DNA of 64,000 nt from Pelagihabitans pacificus (GCF_009371985.2 NZ_VIKU02000002.1:558001-622000); one strand, 5' to 3'; shown: positions 42,991 through 51,861, counted from the stretch's first letter. Made by a program: numbers and translations. The notes: a model not told the origin generated them from the sequence alone.

Positions 42991-44006
42991 ACCATCGCTA
43001 CATACATACCTCCCTGACCCGTATTTCGGATTTGGCCGAGAAGGAATTCGAGTTGAAAAAACTCCCGCGAGACCTATGGAAAACCGGGGACTATGTTATT
43101 TGTGAAATCATAAACGCAGGAAGTGAAAGCTTAAGATTGGAACTGCCCAATGGCCGGATGCGCGGTATCATCGGAGGCGAATTCATCATCGGCGCCTTAG
43201 GGGAACGCTTTGCCACATTGGAAGCGACCGGTAGCTGGAGGAACGTTGGGGAGAACTTAAAAATGAGCGTTTTGACCGGTGCCGGACTGTTGGGAAAATT
43301 GACTTCCAAATCGGTCTTCATACCGCAAATGATGAAAGTTCTTTATACCGGTCATGCGTTTCGGGACGGTAGAAAGCTCACTATGGACAGCTTCGTGAAG
43401 TCCACCCCCGATACCCCGTTTAATACCCCGGTCGTCTTGTTCGTAGGAACTTCGATGTCGGCAGGAAAAACAACCTCGGCCCGTATCGTTACGAATTTAT
43501 TTAAACAGGCGGGACACAAGGTGGTAGGCGCCAAACTCACCGGCGCGGGAAGGTTGAAGGACATCTTGGCAATTAAGGATGTCGGAGCGGACGCAGTGTT
43601 GGATTTTGTCGATGTGGGCCTCCCCTCCTCTATTTGTCCCAAGGACATCTTTGGCAAAAAACTACGGCAGCTCCTTAGTAAAATCGCCCAGGTAAAGGCA
43701 GATATCGCCATCATCGAAATTGGGGCCTCCCCTTTGGAGCCCTATAACGGTGAATTGGCAATAAATGCGATAAGGGAGCATGTAAAATGCACGATTCTGA
43801 GCGCCTCCGATCCCTACGCCGTACACGGCCTGATGAAGGCTTTTGACATTGTTCCGGATATCGTAACCGGGATTACCTCCAATACACTGGCAGGTATTCG
43901 AATGGTGGAACAGCTTTGCGGGGTGCAGGCCATGAATTTAATAGATGCAACCACTACTAAAAGACTAAAACAGATTTTGTCTGCGACGACGGGATTTGCC
44001 CTCTAA
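42987..44006 (+). CDS. DUF1611 protein, DgcN-like (D-glutamate N-acetyltransferase family)
   Basis: 339 aa, DUF1611. N-terminal Rossmann-like part to about 140, then a P-loop domain starting TPVVLFVGTSMSAGKTTSARIVTNLF (Walker A GTSMSAGKTT about 151-160), followed by IAIIEIGASPLEPYNGE. The start overlaps the M20 stop (ATGA). Characterised DgcN acetylates D-glutamate before racemisation by DgcA; no DgcA is visible in this window, so the full pathway is not demonstrated here. Confidence 0.82.
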   Translation: MNHRYIHTSLTRISDLAEKEFELKKLPRDLWKTGDYVICEIINAGSESLRLELPNGRMRGIIGGEFIIGALGERFATLEATGSWRNVGENLKMSVLTGAGLLGKLTSKSVFIPQMMKVLYTGHAFRDGRKLTMDSFVKSTPDTPFNTPVVLFVGTSMSAGKTTSARIVTNLFKQAGHKVVGAKLTGAGRLKDILAIKDVGADAVLDFVDVGLPSSICPKDIFGKKLRQLLSKIAQVKADIAIIEIGASPLEPYNGELAINAIREHVKCTILSASDPYAVHGLMKAFDIVPDIVTGITSNTLAGIRMVEQLCGVQAMNLIDATTTKRLKQILSATTGFAL

Positions 44007-44040
44007 GTTTAATTTGAAGTATAATGTAATCGGTAAGAAA

Positions 44041-44343
44041 ATGAAAACCCATATCCAATTTATCAATACAGATGTGAATCCAAGTATTCAAGAACTCATT
44101 CAAGCGAAGACAAAACAGCTCTCTGAAAAATATCCCTGGCTCATCCGGGCCGATGTGATCATCAAGGAAGAGAACGACCCGACACCCAAGGGGAAAATCA
44201 GTGAAATCCGCCTAAGTGCCCCCGGACCTCGAATATTTGCCTCTTCCGACGAAGAATCCTTTGAAGCTTCCATTGCGGAGACCATCCGGGATTTGGAGAA
44301 ACAGCTCAAAAAACGCAAAGGTAAAATGAACCCCCATTTGTAA
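44041..44343 (+). CDS. hpf: Ribosome hibernation-promoting factor (HPF/RaiA-like)
   Basis: 100 aa from MKTHIQF at 44041; the frame reaches back to 43996 across the preceding gene. Short HPF fold: HIQFINTDVNPSIQELIQAKTKQLSEKY, then EIRLSAPGPRIFASSDEESFEASIAETIRDLEKQLKKRK. Stabilises inactive ribosomes during stress. Ends 3 bp before the ribonucleotide reductase start and is the fourth gene of the low-oxygen operon. Confidence 0.88.
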   Translation: MKTHIQFINTDVNPSIQELIQAKTKQLSEKYPWLIRADVIIKEENDPTPKGKISEIRLSAPGPRIFASSDEESFEASIAETIRDLEKQLKKRKGKMNPHL

Positions 44344-44346
44344 AAA

Positions 44347-46068
44347 ATGATTCCGAATCCCACAACCAACGCCGAACAGATTCTCAGGGAACGCTATTAC
44401 CTGAGAGACCCAAAGGGTGTAATTTGTGAGACCGCACATCAACTTTTTAGAAGGGTAGCGGAACATGTTGCCAGCGTAGAGGGAGCCGACAAAGCAGTCT
44501 GGACCGATATCTTTTATAAGACGATGACCCGTCTTGAGTTTCTGCCCAACTCCCCTACCCTAATGAACGCCGGCCTGCTGAACGGACAACTAAGCGCTTG
44601 TTTTGTATTGCCAATAGACGACCGTTTGGAAGCTATTTTTACTACCCTTAAGAATGCTGCATTGATTCACCAAAGTGGTGGAGGAACCGGGTATAATTTT
44701 TCCAAACTAAGGCCGAAAGACGACTTCATTGGTTCATCCGGCGGCCGATCTTCCGGCCCGATCGCTTTCATGAAAGTATACGATGCCGCGACCGAACATG
44801 TGAAACAAGGTGGAAAGCGCAGAGGGGCGAATATGGGTATACTGAATGTAAATCACCCCGATATTGAAGCCTTCGTCGTTTCAAAATCAGATGGGGCACA
44901 ACTGCAAAACTTTAATATTTCTGTCGGTATTACAGACGATTTCATGAAGGCCGTCGAAAAAAGCGATGATTGGGAATTGGTCAATCCCCGTACCCAAAAA
45001 GTCGTAAAGGCTATAAAAGCTTCCCATTTATGGGATACTATTTGTCAGGAGGCCTGGAAAACCGGAGATCCGGGGCTCATTTTTCTGGACACCATCAACA
45101 GAAACAACCCAACCCCACATCAAGGCCTTATCGAGAGCACCAATCCCTGTGGGGAAGTACCTTTGCTAGCTTACGAAAGCTGTAATCTTGGCTCTTTGAA
45201 CCTTATGAAAATGCTCAAAAGGGAAAATGGGAAAGTATCCATTGATTGGTCCAAACTGAAAAATACCGTTCAAATTGCCATCCGTTTTCTGGACAATGTG
45301 ATTTCGGTGAACCATTATCTACTCCCCCAGACCGAGGAAAAAAGTACTGGCAACCGAAAAGTGGGATTAGGAGTCATGGGATGGGCAGAATTACTGATTT
45401 CCTTGGGAATCCCCTATGCATCCGAAGATGCGGTTCGCCTAGGGGAACATCTGATGGAATACATCAAGGTCTGGAGTTATGAAACTTCCAAGGCCTTGGC
45501 CACGCAAAGAGGTGCTTTCCCATCTTGGAAGCAGAGCAAACATGCATCCCATTCGCCATTGAGAAACGCTACTTGCAATAGCATTGCCCCGACCGGAAGT
45601 ATTTCGGTAATTGCGGATACCTCCTACTCCATCGAACCATTATTTGCCCTTGCTTACAAACGGGTCGGTATTTTGGGCGATACCACACAGACCGAACTGA
45701 ATTCAGTCTTTGTACAGCAAATGCGGCAAATGGGGTATTGGGACGAACATTTAAAATCAGAGGTATTGAAAACAGGTAGCATACAACATCTGTCATCGAT
45801 TCCGGCCGACCTAAAAAAATTATTTGAAACCAGTTTGGAAATCCCATGGAAGTATCATTTGCTACATCAACAAGCATTTCAAAAGCATACCGACAATGCG
45901 GTTTCCAAGACCATTAACCTACCGAAATCGGCGACCGTGAACGATGTATCGGATAGCTATCTCACTGCATGGAAGTATGACCTAAAGGGTATCACGGTAT
46001 TCCGAGATGGAAGTAGACAACGTCAGGTCTTGCAGCATTGCAGTCTAAATGGTGTGGAGCATTGTTGA
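44347..46068 (+). CDS. nrdJ: Adenosylcobalamin-dependent (class II) ribonucleotide reductase
   Basis: 573 aa, compact class II form. FLPNSPTLMNAG and GQLSACFVLPI carry the N-terminal substrate site and first redox Cys. SGGGTGYNFSKLRP, KRRGANMGILNV and STNPCGEVPLLAYESCNLGS (catalytic Cys and Glu) form the active site, and NSIAPTGSISVIAD is the phosphate-binding loop. Two cysteines near the C-terminus (LQHCSLNGVEHC) may re-reduce the active site. It needs B12 but not oxygen, which fits the Fnr-type promoter of this operon. No B12 riboswitch seen upstream. Confidence 0.93.
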   Translation: MIPNPTTNAEQILRERYYLRDPKGVICETAHQLFRRVAEHVASVEGADKAVWTDIFYKTMTRLEFLPNSPTLMNAGLLNGQLSACFVLPIDDRLEAIFTTLKNAALIHQSGGGTGYNFSKLRPKDDFIGSSGGRSSGPIAFMKVYDAATEHVKQGGKRRGANMGILNVNHPDIEAFVVSKSDGAQLQNFNISVGITDDFMKAVEKSDDWELVNPRTQKVVKAIKASHLWDTICQEAWKTGDPGLIFLDTINRNNPTPHQGLIESTNPCGEVPLLAYESCNLGSLNLMKMLKRENGKVSIDWSKLKNTVQIAIRFLDNVISVNHYLLPQTEEKSTGNRKVGLGVMGWAELLISLGIPYASEDAVRLGEHLMEYIKVWSYETSKALATQRGAFPSWKQSKHASHSPLRNATCNSIAPTGSISVIADTSYSIEPLFALAYKRVGILGDTTQTELNSVFVQQMRQMGYWDEHLKSEVLKTGSIQHLSSIPADLKKLFETSLEIPWKYHLLHQQAFQKHTDNAVSKTINLPKSATVNDVSDSYLTAWKYDLKGITVFRDGSRQRQVLQHCSLNGVEHC

Positions 46069-46191
46069 TTCGTCTAGGTAATCGAAGAAATTCATCATCC
46101 CTTCCAATTTACATACGTAAGGTTCCAAAATTGATTGTATCGCACCGTTTTCATCATACACAGAGGTTATGTAATCATGAACAAAAACCAT
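46045..46191 (-). CDS. Possible small protein (48 aa), unknown
   Basis: Frame not given by the usual length cut-off. It starts 18 bp after the lipoprotein stop at 46210 and overlaps the last 24 bases of nrdJ on the other strand. The composition (HDYITSVYDENGAIQ, LEGMMNFFDYLDES) is protein-like, acidic, with one Cys. I recognise no family, and it could be chance. Confidence 0.3.
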   Translation of the reverse strand: MVFVHDYITSVYDENGAIQSILEPYVCKLEGMMNFFDYLDESTMLHTI

Positions 46192-46209
46192 AATGGCACC
46201 GCGCTAATG

Positions 46210-46698
46210 TTAGACCCTTATAAATTTTAGAAATACGGAAGCTGCTTCAAATACGCCATCATTATCAAAATCATATTCTCCTGCAGTGTCCCCTCCATTT
46301 AATTCCAGCGTAGTGGCCGTAAGGCGAACGAACCAATAATCATAATCCCCTGGATATTTGTCAAACTCCATAGCAAAAGATTCCCCATCTTCAAAAAACA
46401 TTCTTCCGGTATAGGAATACGAATCACGATCTACAGGATTGATGTTGATGGTAAATCGACCATTCGATTGAATGACCATGGATACCGAACCGCCCTCCAG
46501 TATGAGTCCTACCTGATCCTCGGGCTCATGGTCGGCAGCAGGTATGAATCCCGCTTCGGTTGCCTCCCAACTACCGGCCATTTCGCTTATGGAAAAAGCA
46601 GGTCCAGTTTGTGAAAAGACCTCTCCGTCATCACTGCCACACGAAATAATAAGAAAGGAGCCCAATACACCCAAAAGAATTTTAGTATACGTTTTCAT
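46210..46698 (-). CDS. Lipocalin-like lipoprotein, unknown
   Basis: 162 aa with lipobox LIISC (Cys20) and a short Asp/Glu linker. The mature part (SEMAGSWEATEAGFIPA, SVSMVIQSNGRFTINI, WFVRLTATTLELNGGDTAGEYDFDNDG) has the beta-strand rhythm of small lipocalin-like lipoproteins common in Bacteroidota. Asp-rich segment DFDNDGVFEAA could bind calcium. Preceded by a class B promoter with a perfect -7 box. Function unknown. Confidence 0.85.
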   Translation of the reverse strand: MKTYTKILLGVLGSFLIISCGSDDGEVFSQTGPAFSISEMAGSWEATEAGFIPAADHEPEDQVGLILEGGSVSMVIQSNGRFTININPVDRDSYSYTGRMFFEDGESFAMEFDKYPGDYDYWFVRLTATTLELNGGDTAGEYDFDNDGVFEAASVFLKFIRV

Positions 46699-46732
46699 AG
46701 CTTTTTTTTTAATTCCTACATCTGATACTGCT

Positions 46733-46776
46733 CAAAATTAATTGGAGATCGCTACTTGGGAAATGATTTGGGTCAT
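46733..46776 (-). promoter_or_regulatory. Crp/Fnr-type class II promoter (class B) for the lipocalin-like gene
   Basis: ATGAT-TTGG-GTCAT at 46763-46776; the minus-strand -7 box TAATTTTG starts at 46740, 29.5 bp from the centre. Confidence 0.75.
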
Positions 46777-46896
46777 TCATTACAATTAATCAAGAATTGC
46801 CTCCAACGAAATGAGCTGTGCGATCCTGACAACCCTATTGTTTTGATGTAAGCTATCCGTTCGTTCCATGGTACCCCTGATATGGACCTTAAGTGC

Positions 46897-46939
46897 TAAC
46901 CAAAATCATTTTTTACTGCTCTAAAGAGCGCTATCTTTT
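46897..46939 (+). promoter_or_regulatory. Weak Crp/Fnr-type promoter (hybrid site) for the 225-aa membrane protein
   Basis: TAAC-CAAA-ATCA at 46897-46908 mixes a class A and a class B half. The -7-like box TATCTTTT is at 46932-46939, again 29.5 bp from the centre. Found by applying the spacing rule. Confidence 0.5.
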
Positions 46940-46992
46940 ATTCGGATTACGCAAACCCGTTTCTTCTTCGATATCGGATAGCCCTTGGTACG

Positions 46993-47670
46993 ATGAAAAA
47001 AACCGATAAAACTAGCTTTACAATGCACCTGCGAAGTCCTTCGCTATTGTTATTACCTTTATTTGGCATGGGACTCTTTGTATTGCTCTATGTCATAGCT
47101 GCCCTGAAATATCCGGGAGGGTCATGGGTGAAGCCTAATCAGGAAGGATTCAGTTTTTGGTATAATTATCTATGTGATCTTTTGGATTACAATGCTATTA
47201 ATGGCGAGATGAACGTGGCACGCATTTATGCCAGGGCGGCCTTGGGCGTACTTTGCATAAGCCTTCTATTCCTATGGTATCATTTACCACGTTTGTTTTC
47301 AAAAAAGAGCCTAAATCTCCAGATTATGTTGGTGGCGGGCATCGCCTCTTTGATTACCACCATGCTATTGGCTTCGGACACGCATGATGTTACGGTTCGT
47401 ATCGCAGGACTTTTCGGAGTGGTGGCCTTTATCAGTTGCTTCGTGGAACTGTTCAAGGCCGGATATTTCAGATTGTTCGCCTTGGGCATTATATGTTTGA
47501 TCGTGTTTCTGGTAAATTATTATATCTATGAAACAGGATTGTTGCTTAACGCCCTCCCCGTGATTCAGAAAATTACCTTTGTTTTATTTATATGCTGGTT
47601 TGTACTCTTGAATCTCTTACTCTTTAAAAAACTGAAATTTGACGTTAAAAAAGACTGGAAACTGTCCTAA
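46993..47670 (+). CDS. Membrane protein with about six helices, unknown (DUF998-like)
   Basis: 225 aa. Membrane helices near 18-38, 80-95, 105-125, 130-152, 155-178 and 190-210, with a periplasmic loop GGSWVKPNQEGFSFWYNYLCDLLDYNAIN after the first helix. The loop and helix arrangement recalls DUF998 membrane proteins, a tentative match. Lies alone between two intergenic regions with its own weak Crp/Fnr-type promoter. Function unknown. Confidence 0.82.
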   Translation: MKKTDKTSFTMHLRSPSLLLLPLFGMGLFVLLYVIAALKYPGGSWVKPNQEGFSFWYNYLCDLLDYNAINGEMNVARIYARAALGVLCISLLFLWYHLPRLFSKKSLNLQIMLVAGIASLITTMLLASDTHDVTVRIAGLFGVVAFISCFVELFKAGYFRLFALGIICLIVFLVNYYIYETGLLLNALPVIQKITFVLFICWFVLLNLLLFKKLKFDVKKDWKLS

Positions 47671-47797
47671 ACAAGGGAATTGAGAGCCCATGTAAGACAA
47701 AAGAACCTGTTCGAAAATCAAGCACGTTATTTTTTGCGGTTGGCAGCTATTTTCGTAACTTTAATAGTAACGATATCCCCTCCAAACAAGCCGATTC

Positions 47798-47826
47798 AAA
47801 AGCTTCCGTCCCAAAGGGAAGCTTTT
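47798..47826. terminator. Hairpin terminator-like element
   Basis: AAAAGCTTCC (47798-47807) pairs with GGAAGCTTTT (47817-47826). It ends in a T-run on both strands because the stem itself closes with A/T. It lies 130 bp after the membrane protein gene. Confidence 0.6.
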
Positions 47827-47884
47827 CTAAAATGAGGCCCTGGGCAACGTATTACATTCGATTGTAAAACTTAAATCCAAACAT

Positions 47885-48631
47885 ATGAATCCGTTATTCT
47901 TGTTCTCCATCATTTTCCTTTTATTTCTATTGGCAGGTTTGCGCATCGTCTTTGAATACAAAAGAGCCTTGAAATTCCGTTTTGGGAAATATGTCAAGAC
48001 CTTGCAACCGGGGCTTCGCTGGATCATTCCCGTAGTGGAAACCATTCAAGTAGTCGATATCCGGGTGATTACCATCAATATCGTATCCCAAGAGGTGATG
48101 ACCGAGGACAACGTACCCTGTAGCATTGATGGGGTGGTGTTTTTTAAAATCAATGACCCCGAAAAAGCGGTCTTGGAAGTGGAAGAGTACGATTTTGCCA
48201 TCACCCAACTCTCACAGGCCGCACTACGGGATGTCTGCGGAAAAGTAGAACTGGATACCATATTGTCGAAAAGGGAAGAAATGGGAAAGAACATCAAGAG
48301 CATCGTAGAGACCGAGACCCATCATTGGGGTATTGAGATTATCGACGTTAAAATCAAGGATATCCAATTACCCGAAAATATGAGAAGAATGATGGCCAAC
48401 CAAGCGGAGGCAGAACGTTCGCGTAGGGCCCGTATCATCTTGGCGGAAGCGGAGAACCAAGCCGCGGCCAAACTATTGGAAGCCGGTCTGCAAATAGACA
48501 AGTCGCCCTCTGCGATCAAATTAAGGCTTTATCAGACCTTGTCGAACATTGCCGCGGAGAAAAATTCCACCATCCTTTTCCCGTTCCCTGAAGAAGTTTT
48601 ACCACGTGGCAAAAAGAAAAACGAGGAATAA
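47885..48631 (+). CDS. Slipin/stomatin-like SPFH-domain protein
   Basis: 248 aa. An N-terminal membrane hairpin (LFSIIFLLFLLAGLRIVFEY) is followed by the SPFH/band 7 domain (KFRFGKYVKTLQPGLRWIIPVVETIQ, VDIRVITINIVSQEVMTEDNVP) and a helical region rich in Ala/Glu (RMMANQAEAERSRRARIILAEAENQAAAKLL). Slipins form membrane microdomain scaffolds and often pair with a NfeD partner, which is not adjacent here. No palindromic promoter seen. Confidence 0.93.
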   Translation: MNPLFLFSIIFLLFLLAGLRIVFEYKRALKFRFGKYVKTLQPGLRWIIPVVETIQVVDIRVITINIVSQEVMTEDNVPCSIDGVVFFKINDPEKAVLEVEEYDFAITQLSQAALRDVCGKVELDTILSKREEMGKNIKSIVETETHHWGIEIIDVKIKDIQLPENMRRMMANQAEAERSRRARIILAEAENQAAAKLLEAGLQIDKSPSAIKLRLYQTLSNIAAEKNSTILFPFPEEVLPRGKKKNEE

Positions 48632-48704
48632 CCAAAATACGTCAAATCCTATTTCATGGAGACTGGGGCTAAGGGTCATTACTATTTTCATCACTATTCC
48701 GAAC

Positions 48705-49247
48705 TCACCAAGCAAGCTGGGGCTCACCGACCTCTAAATGTTCTTTTTCAATAGTATCATCTATCCAATCAAGAATAGGTTCTACACCTGTTTTGTCCAT
48801 ATAATCGAATCCTTCCGACATCCTCTTTTTGACATCCGGATCTTTCTCGACCCGGGCTGCAAACTTCATCATTGAACGTAGCCACCAGGGCAATTCCTCC
48901 AATCGAAGTCTACCGCGTAGCGGTACGTAATGGACACGATCCAAAATCTCCGCAGACAGACTGTTGAGCACCCATTTTTGCAGGTCTGGATGACCCGGTT
49001 CCGTACCCGAGACAGTGAACAATAAAACAGGTTTGTTTTTAATGGCCGGCCAATGGGCCTTCAACCACTTTTTGATAGTGGGTCTCATCGAGATGATCGA
49101 ACTTCCTAAAATTAGAAGGTCATAATCGCTAGGATCTGGACGTTCCTTTTTTAAATCAAAAACGGGAAAATTGGTACGTTCATTGATCCAATAGGCATAT
49201 TTCTTGGTGCTACCGAACTTACCGGTATAAAAAATCGCTGCTTTCAT
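48705..49247 (-). CDS. Flavodoxin-fold protein (HemG-like family), copy 1
   Basis: 180 aa flavodoxin-like protein with FMN phosphate loop YTGKFGSTKKYAYWI (residues 7-21), DYDLLILGSSIISMRPTIKKWL and LLFTVSGTEPGHPDLQKW. Such proteins include protoporphyrinogen oxidase HemG, but the exact function cannot be fixed. Clear paralogue of the protein encoded at 59890-60417. Own class B promoter 62 bp upstream. Confidence 0.88.
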   Translation of the reverse strand: MKAAIFYTGKFGSTKKYAYWINERTNFPVFDLKKERPDPSDYDLLILGSSIISMRPTIKKWLKAHWPAIKNKPVLLFTVSGTEPGHPDLQKWVLNSLSAEILDRVHYVPLRGRLRLEELPWWLRSMMKFAARVEKDPDVKKRMSEGFDYMDKTGVEPILDWIDDTIEKEHLEVGEPQLAW

Positions 49248-49272
49248 TTTTTTGATCTTTTAATTCAACGAA

Positions 49273-49316
49273 ACAATGTATCCATATTCCATGGCAATTA
49301 AAATGACCTTCATCAT
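49273..49316 (-). promoter_or_regulatory. Crp/Fnr-type promoter (class B) for flavodoxin copy 1
   Basis: ATGAC-CTTC-ATCAT at 49303-49316; the minus-strand -7-like box TACATTGT starts at 49280, 29.5 bp from the centre. Confidence 0.7.
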
Positions 49317-49380
49317 CCGCATGCGCTTTTGAGGGTTAGCCCCAGATAGTGATTAATACAGTAATTTATACAAGACATAC

Positions 49381-49423
49381 TGACCGATATCATTTCGTGC
49401 CAAAAGCAATAGGGCTATCTTCT
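49381..49423 (+). promoter_or_regulatory. Crp/Fnr-type promoter (class B) for the zinc-ribbon gene
   Basis: TGAC-CGAT-ATCA at 49381-49392; weak -7 box TATCTTCT at 49416-49423, 29.5 bp from the centre. Confidence 0.55.
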
Positions 49424-49472
49424 CCCCTACAAAAACGATTTAATAAGACAACTATACTTAAAAAAGAACACT

Positions 49473-49760
49473 ATGAAACCTTTAGACCCGGAAAGCAATA
49501 TTTGCGAAAGTTGCGGCATGCCGATGCACCATTTGTCCGATTTTGGCACCAATAAAGACGGAACCGTAAACACCGAATTCTGCCGCCACTGTTATCATGA
49601 GGGAGAATTCACCGACCACGGCATCACATTGGAGCAAAAAATAGAAAAGAACATCGACCTAGCGGAGAAACTGGGAATACCAAGGGAAGAGGCCACTATT
49701 TTGGCACGTACTACCCTTCCCAAGCTCAAGCGTTGGAAAGGACTGAAACCGGTTGAATAA
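49473..49760 (+). CDS. Small zinc-ribbon protein
   Basis: 95 aa. Paired metal ligands CESCGMPMHH (residues 11-20) and CRHCYHEGEF (about 44-53) match the putative zinc ribbon domain family (Zn_ribbon_2). The C-terminal half is helical and charged (EQKIEKNIDLAEKLGIPREEA). Usually found as stand-alone proteins of unknown role. Own class B-type promoter, then a small membrane protein gene 53 bp downstream. Confidence 0.88.
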   Translation: MKPLDPESNICESCGMPMHHLSDFGTNKDGTVNTEFCRHCYHEGEFTDHGITLEQKIEKNIDLAEKLGIPREEATILARTTLPKLKRWKGLKPVE

Positions 49761-49813
49761 TGCCGGGCCAAACACTTTGAAAATACGATAAATCAACCCT
49801 TAAATCGATACTA

Positions 49814-49993
49814 ATGACACCAAAAAATGAAGATAAAAGTTCGTGGGCCATTGGTGGCACTACGATGATCGGTCTGGGCGTTGGCCTTATTTTTGTGAAG
49901 ACTCCCTTGGTCATGGTGGCATCCATTATTATAGGTATCGGCGTAGGCCTTGTCATTACGGCAGTGCTTGGGAGTCTGAAAAAAATAAATTAA
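49814..49993 (+). CDS. Small membrane protein (59 aa), unknown
   Basis: Short frame MTPKNEDKSSWAIGGTTM... ending SLKKIN. After a polar start it has two Gly/Ile/Val-rich hydrophobic segments (about 13-28 and 31-54), each able to cross the membrane, and a basic end. Positive-inside bias at KTP and KK supports a real membrane hairpin. Lies between the zinc-ribbon and DUF6090-like genes on the same strand. No family recognised. Confidence 0.7.
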   Translation: MTPKNEDKSSWAIGGTTMIGLGVGLIFVKTPLVMVASIIIGIGVGLVITAVLGSLKKIN

Positions 49994-50090
49994 CCTTCCC
50001 AGAAGAGTCTTGTCACTGCTACTGCAGTGGGCGTACTCCTGAACCTTCCTTCCTGCCACAGTTCTTTGTGGCTTATGAAAAACCGTGCTG

Positions 50091-50831
50091 ATGATAAAGT
50101 TCTTCAGAGAAATAAGAAAAACGCTGGTCGGTGCAAACACTATCGCCTTCCCTTTAGGCAAATTTGGACGATACCTCATTTACGCTTTCGGGGAAATCGT
50201 TCTTTTGGTCATCGGAATTCTGATCGCCTTGTACATTAATAATCAAAACAACGAAAAAATTGCCAGGGAGGATGAGAAAAAATCATATCTCAATATCAAG
50301 CAGCAGATTACCGATGATAAAAACGAATTGGTCAAGGTAAAAAAATTCAACAACTATCATTCTGTCCTATATAAAAATGCAAGCAAAATAATAACGGCAC
50401 AAGATAGGACCAAAACCGATTCGTTGGCCCTTTTCGCCATGGCCCTATCACAGTATTCAGATTTTCATCGTAGTGGCACTATCTACGAGACCTTGGTCAA
50501 TAGTGGGGAACTTACATTACTGAAAAACTCGGATATCGTTAGTGCCGTGCAGCGGCTGGAAATGACTTACACATTTGCCAATAAACTGGAAGATATACAT
50601 TGGGAGCTGATTATCAACGAATTGTCACCGGAACTAAGAGGAGTAATCGACTATGCCAAACTTAAAACGGTACAACCCGATAAACTCTTTAGTGTGGAAT
50701 TACACAATATCTTTTACGAGATAATCAATCTCTCCAAACTTAAGGATACGATTTATGGCACCGCCTTAAACGACATCGATGTTTTGGTTGATTTAATAGA
50801 TGACGAACTAGGTCTACGTATGGAACACTAA
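50091..50831 (+). CDS. DUF6090-family membrane protein
   Basis: 246 aa from MIKFFREIRK at 50091. N-terminal signature MIKFFREIRKTL...GKFGRYLIYAFGEIVLLVIGILIALYINNQNN (about 1-48) with one membrane helix, followed by a helical soluble domain (QITDDKNELVKVKKF, YETLVNSGELTLLKNSDIV). This signature is typical of DUF6090 proteins, widespread and often multi-copy in flavobacteria. Function unknown. Confidence 0.87.
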   Translation: MIKFFREIRKTLVGANTIAFPLGKFGRYLIYAFGEIVLLVIGILIALYINNQNNEKIAREDEKKSYLNIKQQITDDKNELVKVKKFNNYHSVLYKNASKIITAQDRTKTDSLALFAMALSQYSDFHRSGTIYETLVNSGELTLLKNSDIVSAVQRLEMTYTFANKLEDIHWELIINELSPELRGVIDYAKLKTVQPDKLFSVELHNIFYEIINLSKLKDTIYGTALNDIDVLVDLIDDELGLRMEH

Positions 50832-50865
50832 AGACTGTTTTAACCAGTACCCAAAAAATCAAATT

Positions 50866-51861
50866 ATGAAAGCCGCCGTGTATACAAAATATGGTCCGCC
50901 TGAAGTACTCCGGCTAAAGGAAGTACCCAAACCAGTACCCAAGGAAAATGAAGTCCTTATAAATGTTCATGCGGTATCCCTGAATTCGTCGGATTTGGAA
51001 TTTCTAACGGCCAAGCCAGCGTATATTCGGATGTTTGGGCCGTTCAAACCGAAATATAAGATTCTAGGTTCGGACATCGCGGGTGTTGTTGAGGCTATCG
51101 GCAGCAAGGTAACCAGGTTTAGTACGGGCGAGGCGGTATTCGGTGACAGCTTCGCGAACGGTTTAGGAGGTCTGGCCGAGTACGTTACTATCCCTGAAAG
51201 CGCATTGATACCAGTACCCAACGGGATGACCTTCGAAGAAGCCTCGGCCATACCACAAGCATCTACCGTGGCCTTACAGGGGCTTCGTGATAAAGGGCAA
51301 ATAAAGTCTGGCGATCAGGTATTGATCAATGGTGCCGGAGGGGGATCTGGCTCCTTCGCCATACAAATCGCCAAAATGTACGGTGCCCAGGTAACTGGCG
51401 TCGACAATGCGGGAAAATTGGATTTTATGCGCTCTATTGGTGCCGACCATGCAATTGATTATCGAGAGGAGGATTTTACCAAAAATAAAGGGCGGTATGA
51501 CCTGATCCTGGATTTTGTAGCACACCACTCCATTTTTGATTGCAGACGGGCCCTATCCAAATATGGAAATTACATCCTGGTCGGAGGCTCCGTACCCAGC
51601 ATTCTACAAACCCTCGCGTTGGGATCATTGCTATCTCAGCTAGGCAATAAAAAAATGGGAATGCTTTTGCACAGACAGAATAACAAGGATTTGCGTTTTG
51701 TGGTCGAACTCATTGAGGCGGGAAAAATAAATGTCATCATCGATAAAACGTATCCGTTCGAGCAGACCACCGAAGCACTCCAATACCTGATGGAGGGCAA
51801 GGTGAAGGGCAAAGTGGTAGTCAGCTTAAAGAATGAAGCCCCCATCCCGAAAAACGAGTAA
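50866..51861 (+). CDS. MDR-superfamily NAD(P)-dependent oxidoreductase, copy 1
   Basis: 331 aa quinone oxidoreductase-like MDR protein. GroES-like N-terminus (YTKYGPPEVLRLKEVPKPVPKENEVLI, LGSDIAGVVEAIGSKVTRF) and a Rossmann domain with VLINGAGGGSGSFAIQIAKM (about 145-165). The zinc-ligand cysteines of alcohol dehydrogenases are absent, fitting the zinc-free quinone/enone reductase branch. About 120 bp before a DUF4386 gene, the same order as in the second copy at 58-59.8 kb. Confidence 0.92.
   Translation: MKAAVYTKYGPPEVLRLKEVPKPVPKENEVLINVHAVSLNSSDLEFLTAKPAYIRMFGPFKPKYKILGSDIAGVVEAIGSKVTRFSTGEAVFGDSFANGLGGLAEYVTIPESALIPVPNGMTFEEASAIPQASTVALQGLRDKGQIKSGDQVLINGAGGGSGSFAIQIAKMYGAQVTGVDNAGKLDFMRSIGADHAIDYREEDFTKNKGRYDLILDFVAHHSIFDCRRALSKYGNYILVGGSVPSILQTLALGSLLSQLGNKKMGMLLHRQNNKDLRFVVELIEAGKINVIIDKTYPFEQTTEALQYLMEGKVKGKVVVSLKNEAPIPKNE

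Noticed and set aside
44234-44346. B12 riboswitch before the class II ribonucleotide reductase
   Set aside because: The gene starts 3 bp after hpf inside an operon, leaving no room, and no such leader is visible at the operon promoter.
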